Numbered from the stretch's first letter, positions 23,901-35,699 are shown. The stretch: DNA of 64,000 bases from Ficedula albicollis (GCF_000247815.1 NC_021674.1:31587453-31651452), one strand, 5' to 3'. Program-made: numbers and translations. The notes: generated by a model from the sequence alone, not told the origin.

Positions 23901-25333
23901 ATAGGGATCACTTGTGTCTGCATTTTTAAAATAACACCTATGAGAGATTGCCCAAGGGTTCAGTGAAGATCAATTAGCTGGTAGGAGAGAAGTCTTTAAC
24001 TGCATGGCTAGTCCACATAAACTGTGGCCTTGGAGACAGTCAAAATGGGAATGAGACCATGCTTAAGGATGGTTTTACTGTTGTCACTAGCACTGTTCAC
24101 ACTGAGTGTGACAAATACTGTTCCCCTCCTGCAGTCCTCTAGGAAAGGTACAACCATTCCAGAAGCTGCAAATAAGTCTCAGAGATAGGTGAGGTCTTCA
24201 AAGGTCAAACCAGCAGTCCCAGCTACACAGAAGGACTTTGCTTCTGTGTGGACTTGTCTCCAAGCAGCTCACCCACTCTCCCACCATTCTGGAAGGCCAC
24301 AGTCCTACACCATCCGTTCCAGGTTTTTTCCACTGTGTTTCTACCACGTCCACTTAATGAGTGCTGTAAAACCAGCTCCCTGATCTCTGTGGACAGGCCC
24401 AGGATTCCAGGTGGAGAGCTGGGGGTAGGAGGGTTGCTGAGTCTGTGTATTCTTCCACATCTCCCCCCTGCACACTCCTCCACGCAGAAATATCCCTGCT
24501 CCTATCAGCAGTTTTGGAGCTGACGTCCTTTGTGACGCAGGTAACATCCGCAGGGGTAACGAGGAATGATCTCCCTGTGCTGCGCTCCCGGACCCTGCCT
24601 GCCCCAGCTGGGGACACCTCACACTCAGCTCATTGCTGGTGCTCACGGGATGCTGCTGGGTCACACAGGTTGGAGGAAGGCCAGGCCAGGTGACAAAGTG
24701 GAGCAGTGCAGATTTAGACCCCCCCAGAGAGCTGCCCTTTGAAATTCTGCTCCCCTGCTTGCAGCCAGCGCTTTCCTTCCCTCAGGCTGTTAAAAAGCCA
24801 TGCTGACGAAAGTCCTTGCATGCCCTCTTGACCAGCATGTCCAAGCACTGAAACCAGTACTGCAAATGTTGAAAGTGCTGGAGCTCAAGCCCACGCTCCC
24901 CGACTGGCGCCTCCATCGTGCTGTCACAAAGAGGACTTGGATCGCTTACAGGAGCACTGGACTGTACGCTGTGGCTGCTCCAGGAAAGGAGCAAGAGTCT
25001 TAAGGAATGGACTCAAATGCAGCCTCAGCATCATGCCAGCATGTATCTACTGTGGAAAGGTGTCTCCAGAGACCCCATCTCATTCCCTATCCGGGTTTGA
25101 CCATATGAGAAGCTTTACAGTAGGAAGAAACCAAGCACTGTAGAACCGGGGCAAAGGGAGTTCACATGGTGAATGCCTAAAGCAAGGTGTTGAAGTGCTT
25201 TCATGCCTTGGTGCTTAGGGTCAAAGCCCTCTGACTAGTTAGGTGCTAAATTCCCTAATCTGCCCCAAGCTACTGCCCCAGGTCAAAAGCAACCTCCACC
25301 ACAGTGAGAGAGGCAGGCTCAGCTGCTCTTTAA
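20901..25333. other. GC-richer unique DNA, no gene recognised
   Basis: This part is richer in G and C, so long chance frames are common; the largest is a 212-codon minus frame at 21634-22272 with a low-complexity, domain-free product. Two sub-segments look regulatory: 21310-21440 (with CCTTAATTAATGGGG) and 22120-22220, where GATA motifs CTTATCA (22162-22168) and AGATAAGG (22212-22219) face each other about 50 bp apart. Confidence 0.45.
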
Positions 25334-25708
25334 CTTCCTTCCTTCCTTCCTTCCTTCCTCGAGGCTCAGCTGCTCTTTTACTTCCTTCCTTCCTTCCTTC
25401 CTTCCTTCCTTCCTTCCTTCCTTCCTTCCTTCCTTCCTTCCTTCCTTCCTTCCTTCCTTCCTTCCTTCCTTCCTTCCTTCCTTCCTTCCTTCCTTCCTTC
25501 CTTCCTTCCTTCCTTCCTTCCTTCCTTCCTTCCTTCCTTCCTTCCTTCCTTCCTTCCTTCCTTCCTTCCTTCCTTCCTTCCTTCCTTCCTTCCTTCCTTC
25601 CTTCCTTCCTTCCTTCCTTCCTTCCTTCCTTCCTTCCTTCCTTCCTTCCTTCCTTCCTTCCTTCCTTCCTTCCTTCCTTCCTTCCTTCCTTCCTTCCTTC
25701 CTTCCTTC
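25334..25708. repeat. (CTTC)n microsatellite, 82 perfect units plus a 6-unit satellite run
   Basis: CTTC is repeated without interruption from 25381 to 25708 (328 bases, 82 units). A shorter 6-unit run lies at 25334-25357. Both runs are preceded by near-identical GGCTCAGCTGCTCTTT sequence (about 25317 and 25363), so the left flank and the first few units were duplicated once. The long plus and minus ORFs here encode only serine/proline/phenylalanine/leucine or lysine/glutamate/glycine/arginine repeats and are not genes. Confidence 0.99.
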
Positions 25709-27189
25709 CCATCCCTACACCTGTCCCTAGGTCTTCTCTGTCGTGCATCAGCAGCTGCAGCAGGGGACAAGCAGAGAAAGGCACACGAAGCAGAGTTCTG
25801 CTTATCTCTCCCGGAGGGAATTTCTCACCTCCACTCTGCTCTGCTCAGCTGCCCGGGAGGCAGCTCTGTCGCCAAAGACAGCGTCTGGCCGGCTGTGTTG
25901 ACAAAGTCACAAGAGATGTGGAGTGCACATGGAGATCAAGGCAGGGCTGACACAGGCTTTAAGCTCATGCCTGGTGCACTGCTCATCAGAGAAAGGAGGC
26001 GGGGTGGGAAGGGGAGAAGACTCGTCTTCTGCACTGTGCTGAGACCCAGGAGCAAACCTGGGCTCCTCTGTTTCCCCAGCCCAGCTGCTCTCAGCTACTC
26101 ACACTTCCCTGCCTGCTCCCAGCCAGAGATAGCGCAGGGCTGACAGCCGGAGGCATCACTCCGTGACCTTTGCAGAGAGAGCAGAAAATGTTTTCCTCAT
26201 ATTCAAGTAGTGCTGTCAAAAACTGGTGAAAGTTCCTGTGTCAAACGCACCAAGGTTTTGCTCCCAGACTTGACAGGGAGGCAAGCTTTTCAGGACAGGC
26301 ACCCATAAAGCATGTTGTCTCCTTCCTGCTCTCCTCTTGCAGGGTTCCTCATCTGGATGATTCCTCATTCAGATACTTATCTGCTGAGTTTGGCATCAGC
26401 CCTTAGATCTGAGCGCTCTGCCCACGATCCTGCTGCACCCCTGTTTGCAAGGGACCGTGATGATATACACTGTAACTGCCTGGCAGAGGAGGGCAAGTTC
26501 GCATTTGTCTGGCAGCTCTCATGCACACATCCCGACCGATTGCAAGTGCTCATCCGTGCCTCTGCTTAGCACGGAGTTCACTTGCCAGGAGGGGTTTGCC
26601 CGTTTCCACAGGCTGGGAGCAGAACCACTGCCAACACCTCCAGCAGCAAGAGCAAAGCGGCTCGGGGTGCCCCCTCCCCGCACCCTCCCAGGCATCCAGG
26701 CTCTGCTGCCCCCTACTCACAGCCCCCCAGCCCCTTGCACCACCTGCCCCCTTCGTGCCCCAATCTGCCCTTACAGCTCACCTCAGCTAGGTGGGAAACT
26801 CAGGTGTGCTGGGTGCACTCAGAAAAGCCTCCCGCTTGCACTGCAGCGCTCCCAAGCACTTTGTGCACTGGTCTCGGGGTGCTGGTAACACATCAGGGGA
26901 GCCTGGTGGGCTCACAGGACTGAGCACACATCCCCAGCCCTAAATTACCGCTGTCCTTGCCACTTAGGCAGATTGGGATGAGTTAGCCATAACATTTCAG
27001 TACTGGTGTATCCTTCAGGGGGTATCCTTCCTAGTATAGAAGTGTTGCTTTCAAAAAACCACCCCCTACCTCTACATGTATCAATTTCATTGAGACTGAC
27101 AAAATAAAGGCCAGCTTAGCCCAAAATAGGTTCATTTTTAATGGTGCTTGACTCTCACGGAGGACAATAATGAATCCCAGCCCCTGAGG
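25709..27189. other. Unique DNA, no gene seen
   Basis: Moderately GC-rich, with overlapping chance frames only. Confidence 0.5.
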
Positions 27190-27610
27190 AGCAGCAGAAG
27201 TGGCGCTGAAAATCTGGCCGCTGCCGGCAGCCCCAGACACGCAGTGGTGGTGTGGATGCAGGACGCCACGCCGGGAGGGAAGAACAAGCAGGACTTCCCC
27301 TTCCCTAACGCTCTGTCTCCACCTTTGTGTTGCAAAAACAAAGGAGTTTTGGGCGTGATCCCGCCCTGCGCCCAGCGGCAGCTCGGGCGGTTGCGTGCTC
27401 AACGTGCCCGCTCCTGGTGCTGCTCATGGAGGAGGAGGAGGAGGAGGAGGGTGTCTGTGCCATGGACACGTTCCTCGGCCCCCGAGGCGCTTCTCCCTCT
27501 CCAAAATACACACGCCTGCACCACCTCCCATATGCCGGCAGCGGAACAGTTGCTGGAGACTTTTCCATGCTGCGAGCCAGGTTGGATGAGGAAGGCCGGG
27601 CTCTTCTCAA
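27190..27610. promoter_or_regulatory. CpG-rich patch with a GGA repeat
   Basis: By eye I count about 26 CpG dinucleotides in roughly 420 bases, concentrated at 27350-27480. A GGA microsatellite lies at about 27428-27450. It may be a weak CpG island or a distal regulatory element. The 102-codon plus frame (27327-27635) includes a poly-glutamate run made by the GGA repeat and has no recognisable domain. Confidence 0.33.
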
Positions 27611-28718
27611 GGTGTCCAACTGCCTCCTAGCATGAAATCATGGAGCTGATCGATGCAGATGAGCACGTAGAACAGTGTGTGCTGTCTCAGCCTGACTGAA
27701 AGAGCTTATGGTTGACAGCCAAACCTCTTCCAAAATTACCCCAGAGAGCAGGGATCTTCTCCTCTAGTTCTCCTTGTCTCATTTTATTATTTTGACCCTT
27801 ATAGCAATATCCAACTAAGCCCCTCAGGCTAGAAATCAATCACTGCAGTTTTCCTCAGTGGTCAGTGGAAGCCAAGAACAAGGCTTCCACATGCTAATTC
27901 ACTTTGCAACCTAGAATAGCACATACAGGGTCAAGGATCCCACCACCAAAAAATCAGAGGGAGGGCCACATCTGTATGATGGAGGGGATAAAGTGTCAGA
28001 ATGACAAAGGATCAGAGCAGGAAGAAAAATCCCCTGACTCTACTTACGCATGCATGCCCAACTGAAAACCACTGCCTGAGCAAACTGTGAAGACCCCAGG
28101 CCAGAAGGAACAGTGTTATAATATTGGATCCACCCACTTTGGCTCCCAATTGGTGAGGAGAGGAGCCTGGGGTAAGCAAGATGGCAAAGCTATACAGTAA
28201 CATTAGCTGGCAGAAGCAGAGCCTCTGGGCTATTCTGTCTAGGAATTTTTTTTTTTAAAGTCTTACTCTGCTTCTTCCAAACTCCCGACTCTGACAAGCA
28301 TTCTGGACAGCCTGCTAACTGTGTGCTAAGTTTGGCCTGAAAGCATGTAATCCTAATGAGAATAGAAAGACCTGACTCTCTTTGGGAGCTCCTGCTACAC
28401 TTCAAAGGATCCAGGACTTACCAAGTGGTTTTGAAACACATCCATGACTTCTGGCCCACTTTCTGATTGCCTCTGAGGTGGGAAGGCTGTGTGCATGCCT
28501 GGAAAGTGGCACGGGGCTAGGAGAGGAAAGGAGTTCAGTGGGAGTGGAGTGGGAGACATAGGGTTTTGCATGCAGTGGAGGGCAATGAGTCTGTGTGCCA
28601 AGAGAGAACCAGGAGGATCAGGAAGGATGGACACAAGTCTTCTTCTTGTGGCTGGAGAGTACAGATGGCATGGTGGAGATGAGAGGGTGGAAAGGGAAGG
28701 AAAAATACCCATAAGTAT
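27611..28718. other. Unique DNA, no gene seen
   Basis: No recognisable feature. Confidence 0.5.
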
Positions 28719-28892
28719 CCGAAGGGAAAGACATGACTACAAAGAGAGGGGGAGAGCTGGGAAAATAGGACAGGAGGTGTACAGAGAGAAAAGACAGCCT
28801 GGAAGCCGAAGGGAAAGACATGACTACAAAGAGAGGGGAAGAGCTGGGAAAATAGGACAGAAGGTGTACAGAGAGAAAAGACAGCCTGGAAG
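28719..28892. repeat. Two-copy tandem duplication, 87-bp unit
   Basis: CCGAAGGGAAAGACATGACT begins units at 28719 and 28806, and each ends in GACAGCCTGGAAG. There are about two differences (GGGGGAGAGC versus GGGGAAGAGC, and GGACAGGAGG versus GGACAGAAGG). The open frames over it simply repeat. Confidence 0.95.
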
Positions 28893-29490
28893 CACACACA
28901 TTATCCTGCATGGACACCCACATGCATGCTGAGTTGGGACTGCTGATTCTTCATTTGCCAACTTAGTAATAACCCCCTGGACCTTGTGATACTATAAACA
29001 CCTGTCCCAAAGGGAAGTGCTTCCTGGAGTTGGAGAGAATCCATGAGAGCAGGCCGTCTCATTCAAAACCCCTTTCACCTTATACTGGTTTTGCTGCATA
29101 TGTCAGAAGGAGGCACTTATGTGCCTGTTTCATGCTGGACACTGCCACACAGGTATTGTTACTAGCTCGGGGTGTCACATGAACTGAGAGCAAGGGGGAA
29201 ACAAGACAGCTGGGAATGCAAGATCCAACTGGACAGAAAACAGTAGAGGCCCTCTTTGTATCCCTTCTGTCTTGTCAGATCTAACGTTGCCCGGGTCAGG
29301 GCTGCACATGGATGTGGTGCTGACAGAGCACCATGCAGGTGAAAGCCTGGTGCTATGCCAGGAAGTATGTGTGGCACATTGCTAATGCAGAGAGGAGCTG
29401 TCACCCTCAAAGGCACCACTGGCATTTCAGTGCCTGATCTCTCATGGGTTTATACACATCTGGCCATCCTGGTGCTGGATTGCCTTACGT
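28893..29490. other. Unique DNA, no gene seen
   Basis: Nothing recognisable between the two tandem duplications. Confidence 0.5.
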
Positions 29491-29622
29491 GGAAAGGCAA
29501 CTGCCTTCACATTCATCACAATGTGCAGAGATGCTCACCTGCCTGCCAGCTGCTATGGAAAGGCAACTGCCTTCATCACGTTCATCACAAAGTGCAGAGA
29601 TGCTCACCTGCCTGCCAGCTGC
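29491..29622. repeat. Two-copy tandem duplication, 66-bp unit
   Basis: GGAAAGGCAACTGCCTTCA begins units at 29491 and 29557, and each runs to CCTGCCTGCCAGCTGCT. A few substitutions separate them. Confidence 0.93.
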
Positions 29623-31170
29623 TTCCTGCTGCTCTGCTGACTTGCTTCATCACTCCCTCCTCATGAACATCAGCCTTTTCGACACCAGTCAGCAGCAGTC
29701 ATAGCTGTTACTTAATGACTTGCTCCGCAGGAGCTGCTTGCCCAAAAATACAGAGGCAATGGTCTGTCTTCTGCACTCTCCATGGCTGCCAGACTGCATC
29801 CCTGGGGAGGCCCCAGCCCCACCACCACTCCCCACCTCCTGGCAGCAGCGAGGTGGGTGGCAGCATTTCATCTCATGCATAACCACTGCTGCTATTCAGT
29901 GCTCAGAGCTGGCAAGACCAGAGTGTACCACTGGTCTGCACCCCAGATTGTAACACCCAGCCCTCTTACCAGCGCAAGAGTGCAGAGGCACACGCAGGCA
30001 CCCTCTCATGCTGGGCCCAAGCACAGCCTCCAATGCAGATGTGCTCTGCTACCCAGCACTCATAGACAATGGGAATGGTCTCATTAAAAAAGCTGTGGAT
30101 AGAATAAATCACAGCTTCCCTCAGGCCTCATCACTGACCCTTCCCAATGAGATGAGATTGGCAAAAGAAACCAGTCCGTCACCCAGAGCTGCCTGCTAAC
30201 TTTATGCAGCACCCTGCTTGCTGCTCTGGGACCAGGCTCACCCTAGTAAAGAAGTGGAAAGAAAAAGCACACCATTGAGATGGTAAAGAAGCCCTGGGTC
30301 CACACCAGGGCCTGTCAGGGAACAACAGTCCTCAAGTTACAGGCTGTGCAAGGAGTCGTGAATATTGAGAGATGCAGGCAATGTTGTAGCAGTGGGAGAA
30401 AACAGATCTCCACCAAGGGGAGCAGCCAAGTGTTTTCCCCAGGACCCAGCAGTGATGATTGTGTCTTGATTTGAGCTGGTCTGCTCTGTCCTAGAGAATG
30501 TAAGAACTAGCACCTATTTTACTTGTCTTTCCCAGTTCTGGTTTCAATTGCTTGTAACTTTCCACTTTCGCCACTTGGGCTGACATTTTCCAGGCCACGC
30601 ATCTGCCTTAGCCTGTTACAAGAAAAAGAGGAGAAAAAAAGGAAAACAACCCAACAAGAAAGAACCACACACATTTATGCATTTTGACCATTTTCAGAGT
30701 ACCAGAAGGAAAAGACGTTCTTTTGTCCATGCTAAAAAAATCAACACTTACAACTCGTTAACTGAGAATTTGCAGTTTAAAGCAAGAACTTGAAATTAGG
30801 CAAGAGAAGTGCCTAGCTGCCAAGAATATGTCTCTGCTGTCCCCAAGTAAAATATCCCTCAATTTTGATCCAGTTATGAGCTTGATACTCACGTAGAAGA
30901 GATTTGGCAGAGCTGGCAACTCCATTACTGAAAAGTTTCTGCCCCAAGTGAGTGTGCTGTATGTCCACACAGAACTCTCAAGCATCAAACCAAATTGGTC
31001 CTACACCAGAACATCTGCATCTCTCTCTGTCAATGACGTGGGGTGCACAAACAGATGTACTCTGAACTGGTTTCCTGAGGTCAGTCTCTCCTGTCTGATG
31101 TTCATGTTCCTTTGGAGCACAGTGAATACTCAAGGCAGAATCACCATGTTCAAAAGCAGTTAGATAAATT
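29623..31170. other. Unique DNA, no gene seen
   Basis: Only short chance frames. Confidence 0.5.
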
Positions 31171-31219
31171 AGTAAGTATTAGTAAGTATTAGTAAGTATT
31201 AGTAAGTATTAGTAAGTAT
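31171..31219. repeat. Five-copy 10-bp minisatellite (AGTAAGTATT)
   Basis: AGTAAGTATT is repeated head-to-tail from 31171, with the fifth copy ending in a G variant at 31219-31220. The unit contains GTAAGTAT, a strong splice-donor consensus, so the array is five consecutive donor-like sites. That is most likely coincidental. Confidence 0.97.
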
Positions 31220-31539
31220 GGATCAATTTAATAAGATGCAAACATCTCTGGGCAAATTGGACAGTAGGGCCAGCAGTAGCTGACTCTCCAGCAGGCTTGT
31301 GCAAAGTTTTCATGCCCCTGCAAAAGTATAGGGGTGTAGAGGTAGATAAATCCATTTCCACAGTTTGCTCTATCCCTTTTCCATGCACTCCTCTGTGAGC
31401 ACAAACCAACCAGAGTGTTTGTGCCCATCCCCAACAGTCCATCTGAACCCTGCTCTAGCTGAAATCACATTGGAAGGCATTTCTCAGGATAACGGGCCAG
31501 CTTTCCTCCAAAGAGGGGCTTAAAACAAAACAACCAAAG

Positions 31540-31665
31540 CCGTTCAATTAGGGTTTGGGGCTTAGAAGGCCCCTTATCTCATGAAAAGAGAGATTAAAGC
31601 CCTATGATAATTTATAAACTGCTTAAAAGTTTAAAGGGGAATTGGGCTATCAGATAAGATGAAGA
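31540..31665. promoter_or_regulatory. Conserved-element-like segment with paired GATA motifs
   Basis: CTTATCT (31573-31579) and AGATAAG (31652-31658) are GATA-family sites in opposite orientation, separated by AT-rich, non-repetitive sequence with ATGATAATTTATAAACTGC. CAATTAGG near 31545 is homeodomain-like. The composition resembles a conserved enhancer. There is no experimental or alignment support. Confidence 0.28.
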
Positions 31666-33129
31666 GCGCAAAGGCCATGCACAAGTCAGCCCCAGGGTGC
31701 AGTCACTTCATTGTAGAGAGCTTCTGCTTCCAACCATGGATCTGATCCCAGTCCCTAAAATTAATAGCCAGACTCTCATGAGTAGTAGCCAGGCCAGTCT
31801 GACAAGTCCCCGTGGCTCAGACACGCAGTCACGTAACTCTAGCCTAGAAAGTCCTTGGGTGTCCTCACTTAGTGGTGCCCGAGAGCTCCTGTGGTGAGAT
31901 GGGCTGGATGTCCCAGATGCCTTTGAGTGAACATCCTGGCACTGAGGGCTTCTCCCTCCACACCAGTGGCCAGTGCTTACTTAATGATGGTGTGTGGTGT
32001 GCTCAGTATTCCCCAAGCAATGTATAGTTGGCCCAAGTGCTCCTAGAAGCTTGCCCAACCTGTTTTCCTTTCAGCTGGTATTTCGAACATCCAGTTGTTA
32101 TTTGTGTGATTGAGGCCATTATTCATTTACTCTCCTGGTAGACTTTTGCTGTCTTCCCAGCTCTTTCTCTCGTGCTCATGTCCACTTTGGCTGCTGCTGA
32201 CAATGGTGTCCTGACAGGCTGAGAGCACCACCGAACAATGGAGGGAGGAACATGTGTGGGACACAGAGAGTACCCTGGAGCTGGCCTTGGGTACTGGAAC
32301 TGGCTCCTGCAGGAGTCTGGGAACTCTCAGGCTCACAGCAAAATGACAAGCTCACTATTCCTCAGCATTGCCCACAGGTAAAGGAAATAACTTGCCCTTT
32401 GAGCAACAGGACTAGCAAAGCCTGGGGTTCCTGGTGAAAAAGGGATGTCCTTTGTCCCCAGACTCTTCTCCTCACCCTCTGCATTAACTCTCATCCCACA
32501 GCAGTGTCCCACAGGGACAACAGCAGTGTGCATAATCTAGAGCTAGATACCTGCCAGTGTTCACATGTGGTGATGGTGTGGCCAGCTGATGTCTAACAGT
32601 TGGGTTCTCCCTCTCTTTCCTTCAGAAATCATGGTTTCTATCATTTCATCTATTCTGACAGCCACAACATTACTAGTTTTGAAATTTCTATCGCTCTTTC
32701 AGATGTGATTGAAGCTGACTGACATTACAAAGCTACTGGAAAAAGGGAGGATGGACAGCCAAAGAAGCATTGTTTCCTTTGGAAAACAGGCTTTAAAAAT
32801 ACCTGAATATAAACCAGACTTTCTTCTTTTGTGCTGACCTTCAGTAAGGGTGTCCTTCATCCAGCACTCCTAATCCCAGTCATCCCAGCATGCAGACAGA
32901 GAGACCTGGCCCATCCTCACCAAACCAAACTACTCAGTCTCTCATGACTGAATGAATCAAAAACTCCACCTTGCATCTGCTTTGCTGGCAGCCCACAAGA
33001 GGATCAAAATGTTCCCAAAATAAAGCATTAGAAATCGTCTGCCAAGTAATTGTTTTGAAGGGCCTTTATTGCAGCTTTTCATATCCAAGTTGAAGGTTAA
33101 CTCTGGAGATTTTGGTGCAACACTTGGAG
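31666..33129. other. Unique DNA, no gene seen
   Basis: No recognisable feature. A pyrimidine-rich acceptor-like tract precedes 32626, but no coding frame follows. Confidence 0.5.
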
Positions 33130-33310
33130 ACACAGCTTTGTTGATCTCTGATCTGGGGGCCAGGAAATCTGAGTCCCTTTCCCAGCTCTTTCTAGGATCT
33201 TCCACGTTATCTTACAGAAATTACTCCTTTTTGTATTTTCTCTCTTGGAGTTTGTCCATCTGCTTTGCTTAAACTGTTTTCTCTTTGGGAAGGAGACTGA
33301 TATTAGTGAA
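33130..33310 (+). repeat. MIR-like remnant (weak)
   Basis: The order CTGGGGGCCAGGAAATCTGA (about 33151), CCCAGCTCTTTC (about 33180) and then a pyrimidine-rich block with GTTTGTCCATCTGC (about 33250) parallels MIR: 'gagtcaggagacctgggttc', 'cccagctctgcc', 'cagtttcctcatctg'. It is strongly diverged and recognised by eye. Confidence 0.35.
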
Positions 33311-33439
33311 GAAGTGACCAGCATGTCCAGAATGGGGCCATGAATTTGACTGACAGGGCAGTACAACACTAATAGTACACAGTAATTGATAAGGAGTTGG
33401 CAGGTCTTCATTTCTGGAGAAATATGTGCCAGGAAATAA

Positions 33440-33524
33440 GTATAATCTTATTCTATTAAGTATTAATATTATAATAAGAATATTATAATATTGTTATAGA
33501 AGTATAATATAAGAATATTCTTAA
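33440..33524. repeat. AT-rich degenerate repeat at the CR1 3' end
   Basis: Irregular repeats of AATATTATA and AAGAATATT fill the bases directly beyond the 3' end of the following minus-strand CR1. CR1 elements end in a short 8-bp microsatellite, so this may be a mutated and expanded form of that tail. Confidence 0.55.
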
Positions 33525-34720
33525 TTGGAAGTGACAAATTAAGAAGGATCATCAGAGTCCAGCTCCTGGCCTGGCCCAGAACAGCCCCAAGAGTCACACC
33601 ACGTGTCTCAGAGCATTGTCCAAATGCTTCTTGAACTTTCTCAGGCTGGTGCTGTGACCATTTCCCTGGGGAGACTGTTCCAGTGCCCAGCCACCCTCTG
33701 GGTAAAGAACCTTTTCCTGATATCCACACTAACTCTCCCCTGACACAACTTCAGGCCCTTCCCAAAGGTCCTGTCACTGTCACACCAAAGCACCTAACTC
33801 TCCCCTGACACAACTTCAACAACTGACACAACCCAAAGGTCCTGTCACTGTCACACCAAAGCAGAGATCAGTGCCTGCCCCTCCTCTTCCCCTCACAAGG
33901 AAGGTGTAGCTGCAATGAGATCTCTCATTCTCCTCTTCTCCAGGCTGAGCAGACCAAGTGACTTTGGCTGCTCCTCACATGGCTTCCCCTCAAGGCTCTT
34001 CACCATCTTGGATGTCCTCCTTTAGATGTTCTCTAATTGCTATTTTGTGGCACCCAAAACTGCACACAGTGTTGAAGGTGAGGCTGCACCAGTGCAGAGC
34101 AGAGCTGGACGATCCCCACCCTGGCCTGGCCAGTGATGCTGTGCCTGATGAAGCCCAGGACAGGCTTGGCCCTCCTGGCTGCCAGGGCACTGCTGACTCG
34201 TCTTCAGCTTGCAATCAGCCAGGAGCCCCAGGTTCCTTTCTGTGCCACTGCTTCCCAGCATCTCATTCCCCAGTCTGTCCCTACATCCAGGGCTGCCCCA
34301 TTCCAGGTGCAGAATCCAGCACTTTCCCTTGCTGAGCTACACGTGGTTGGTGATTGCCCAGCTCTGACTTATCGAGGTCTCCCTGCAGGGCCTCTCTGTC
34401 TCAAGCGAGTCAACAGCTCCTCCCAGTTTTGTGCTGTCTGCAAACTTCCTTAGGATCCCTTCCAGTCCTGTGTCCAAGTTGTTTATGAAGGTGTTGAAGA
34501 GCATGGGGCCTAAGACAGAGCCCTGCAGAACCCCTCTAGTGCCAGCTCCCCAGCTGGATGCCAGCCCATTCCCTGTAACCCACTGTGCCCGACCCCTGAG
34601 CCAGTTGCTCACCCACTGCAGGATGCGTTCATCCAGTTGTGTTTTAGGCATTTTGTCCAGAAGGATCTGTGAGAGACGGGATCAAAAACTTTACTGAAAT
34701 CAAAAAAGATTACATTAACA
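33525..34720 (-). mobile_element. CR1 LINE with reverse-transcriptase C-terminal part, minus strand
   Basis: The element encodes the C-terminal part of the CR1 ORF2 reverse transcriptase, which copies CR1 RNA into the genome. The minus-strand frame at 34337-34651 contains VLQGSVLGPMLFNTFINNLD and then a KFADSTKLGGAVD block. The catalytic FADD/YADD motif is changed to FADS at residues 70-73 of that frame (Ser codon 34433-34435), and the frame breaks soon after, so it is dead. The remaining ORF2 end and the 3' UTR continue leftward, with blocks such as CCAGCCACCCTCTGGGTAAA (about 33688). The element is 5'-truncated near 34720. A 65-bp piece inside it (33729-33793) is partly duplicated at 33793-33862. 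Confidence 0.93.
33729..33862. repeat. Local duplication inside the CR1, about 65-70-bp unit
   Basis: CTAACTCTCCCCTGACACAA followed by AAGGTCCTGTCACTGTCACA appears twice, starting at about 33729 and 33794. The second copy has a small rearrangement (CAACAACTGACACAA) in place of CAGGCCCTTCC. Confidence 0.9.
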
Positions 34721-35699
34721 TGTAATAGATGCATAATATATAAGTACATAATATATATCTAAGGGAATGCACATATATATACATGTATATTAACATCTGT
34801 AAAGAACCCAATATAAAGTGTGGGAATTTATGTATTTAAAGAAATAACTTTGAAAATATTTGGAAGTGTTTGGCACTGGCAATGTGTGTGGGACATAGGA
34901 AACTGCTCTCAATAAGTGACATGTGCCACACAGCCAGGCCAGTCCAACACTTTCCATGCAGCCAGGTAAGGCTCACTCCAGGCACCATTGCATGTCAGTA
35001 CTCAGCGACTGACAGCTCTTGCCTGCTCAATAAGATTTTGTGCATACATCAGCCACTTGGCTTGTGTGGTGCTGAGCATGGGAGAATGAGATGGAGGTGT
35101 TCAAAACATTCATGAAACATTAGAACATTTTTGGGGGTTTGTGCTCTGGTTTGTCCTTTGGTTTAGGACACCACCACAACCAGCCAAGAATATTTTAGCG
35201 TGACAACATTCTCATTCGCATGGCTGGCATGCTAACATCCTCATTCTTACCTTGCATGTCTGTCAAGTATAAGCAAAGTATCTATTAATTGTGTCTGACT
35301 GGATTTCAACTGCTCTTTTAAAAGGTCACTGATACAAGTTTAGACAATAGGCTAAGAGGAGGCTGAATCCCCGTGGAGAACACACAAGGCATTCTCTTGT
35401 GTTGCTGATTTAATAAGGAAGAATTGAATACTCCTGTTTAGAAAGGCCCAAATACTTTGAAGGTTTCTGCTTGAATGGAAGTTGGAATTCACTTTGGCTG
35501 TGCTCTGACACTCTGCATGCCCACCTCCCCACACTGCCCCATCCAAGGATTTTACTGTGGGACCCTCTTCAAGAATAGCAGGTGACAATGCTAGCTTTTT
35601 GTGGGAAACCTTGTTTCCAGAAGATACCTCCTTCCAAATGTGAGGCTCATCCTCCAAGGCCATCAACAAGAGGTGAGATGAGATACAAGATATTCAACA
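34721..35699. other. AT-rich then unique DNA, no gene seen
   Basis: 34721-34800 is TA-rich (ATATATAT stretches). The rest is unremarkable. 35180-35280 has conserved-element-like composition, with no clear motif. Confidence 0.5.

Noticed and set aside
25239..25950. 181- and 235-codon frames across the CTTC tract
   Set aside because: The microsatellite unit has no stop codon in these frames; the products are simple four-residue repeats.
27327..27635. Possible small protein with poly-glutamate run
   Set aside because: The run comes from a GGA microsatellite; no other coding evidence.
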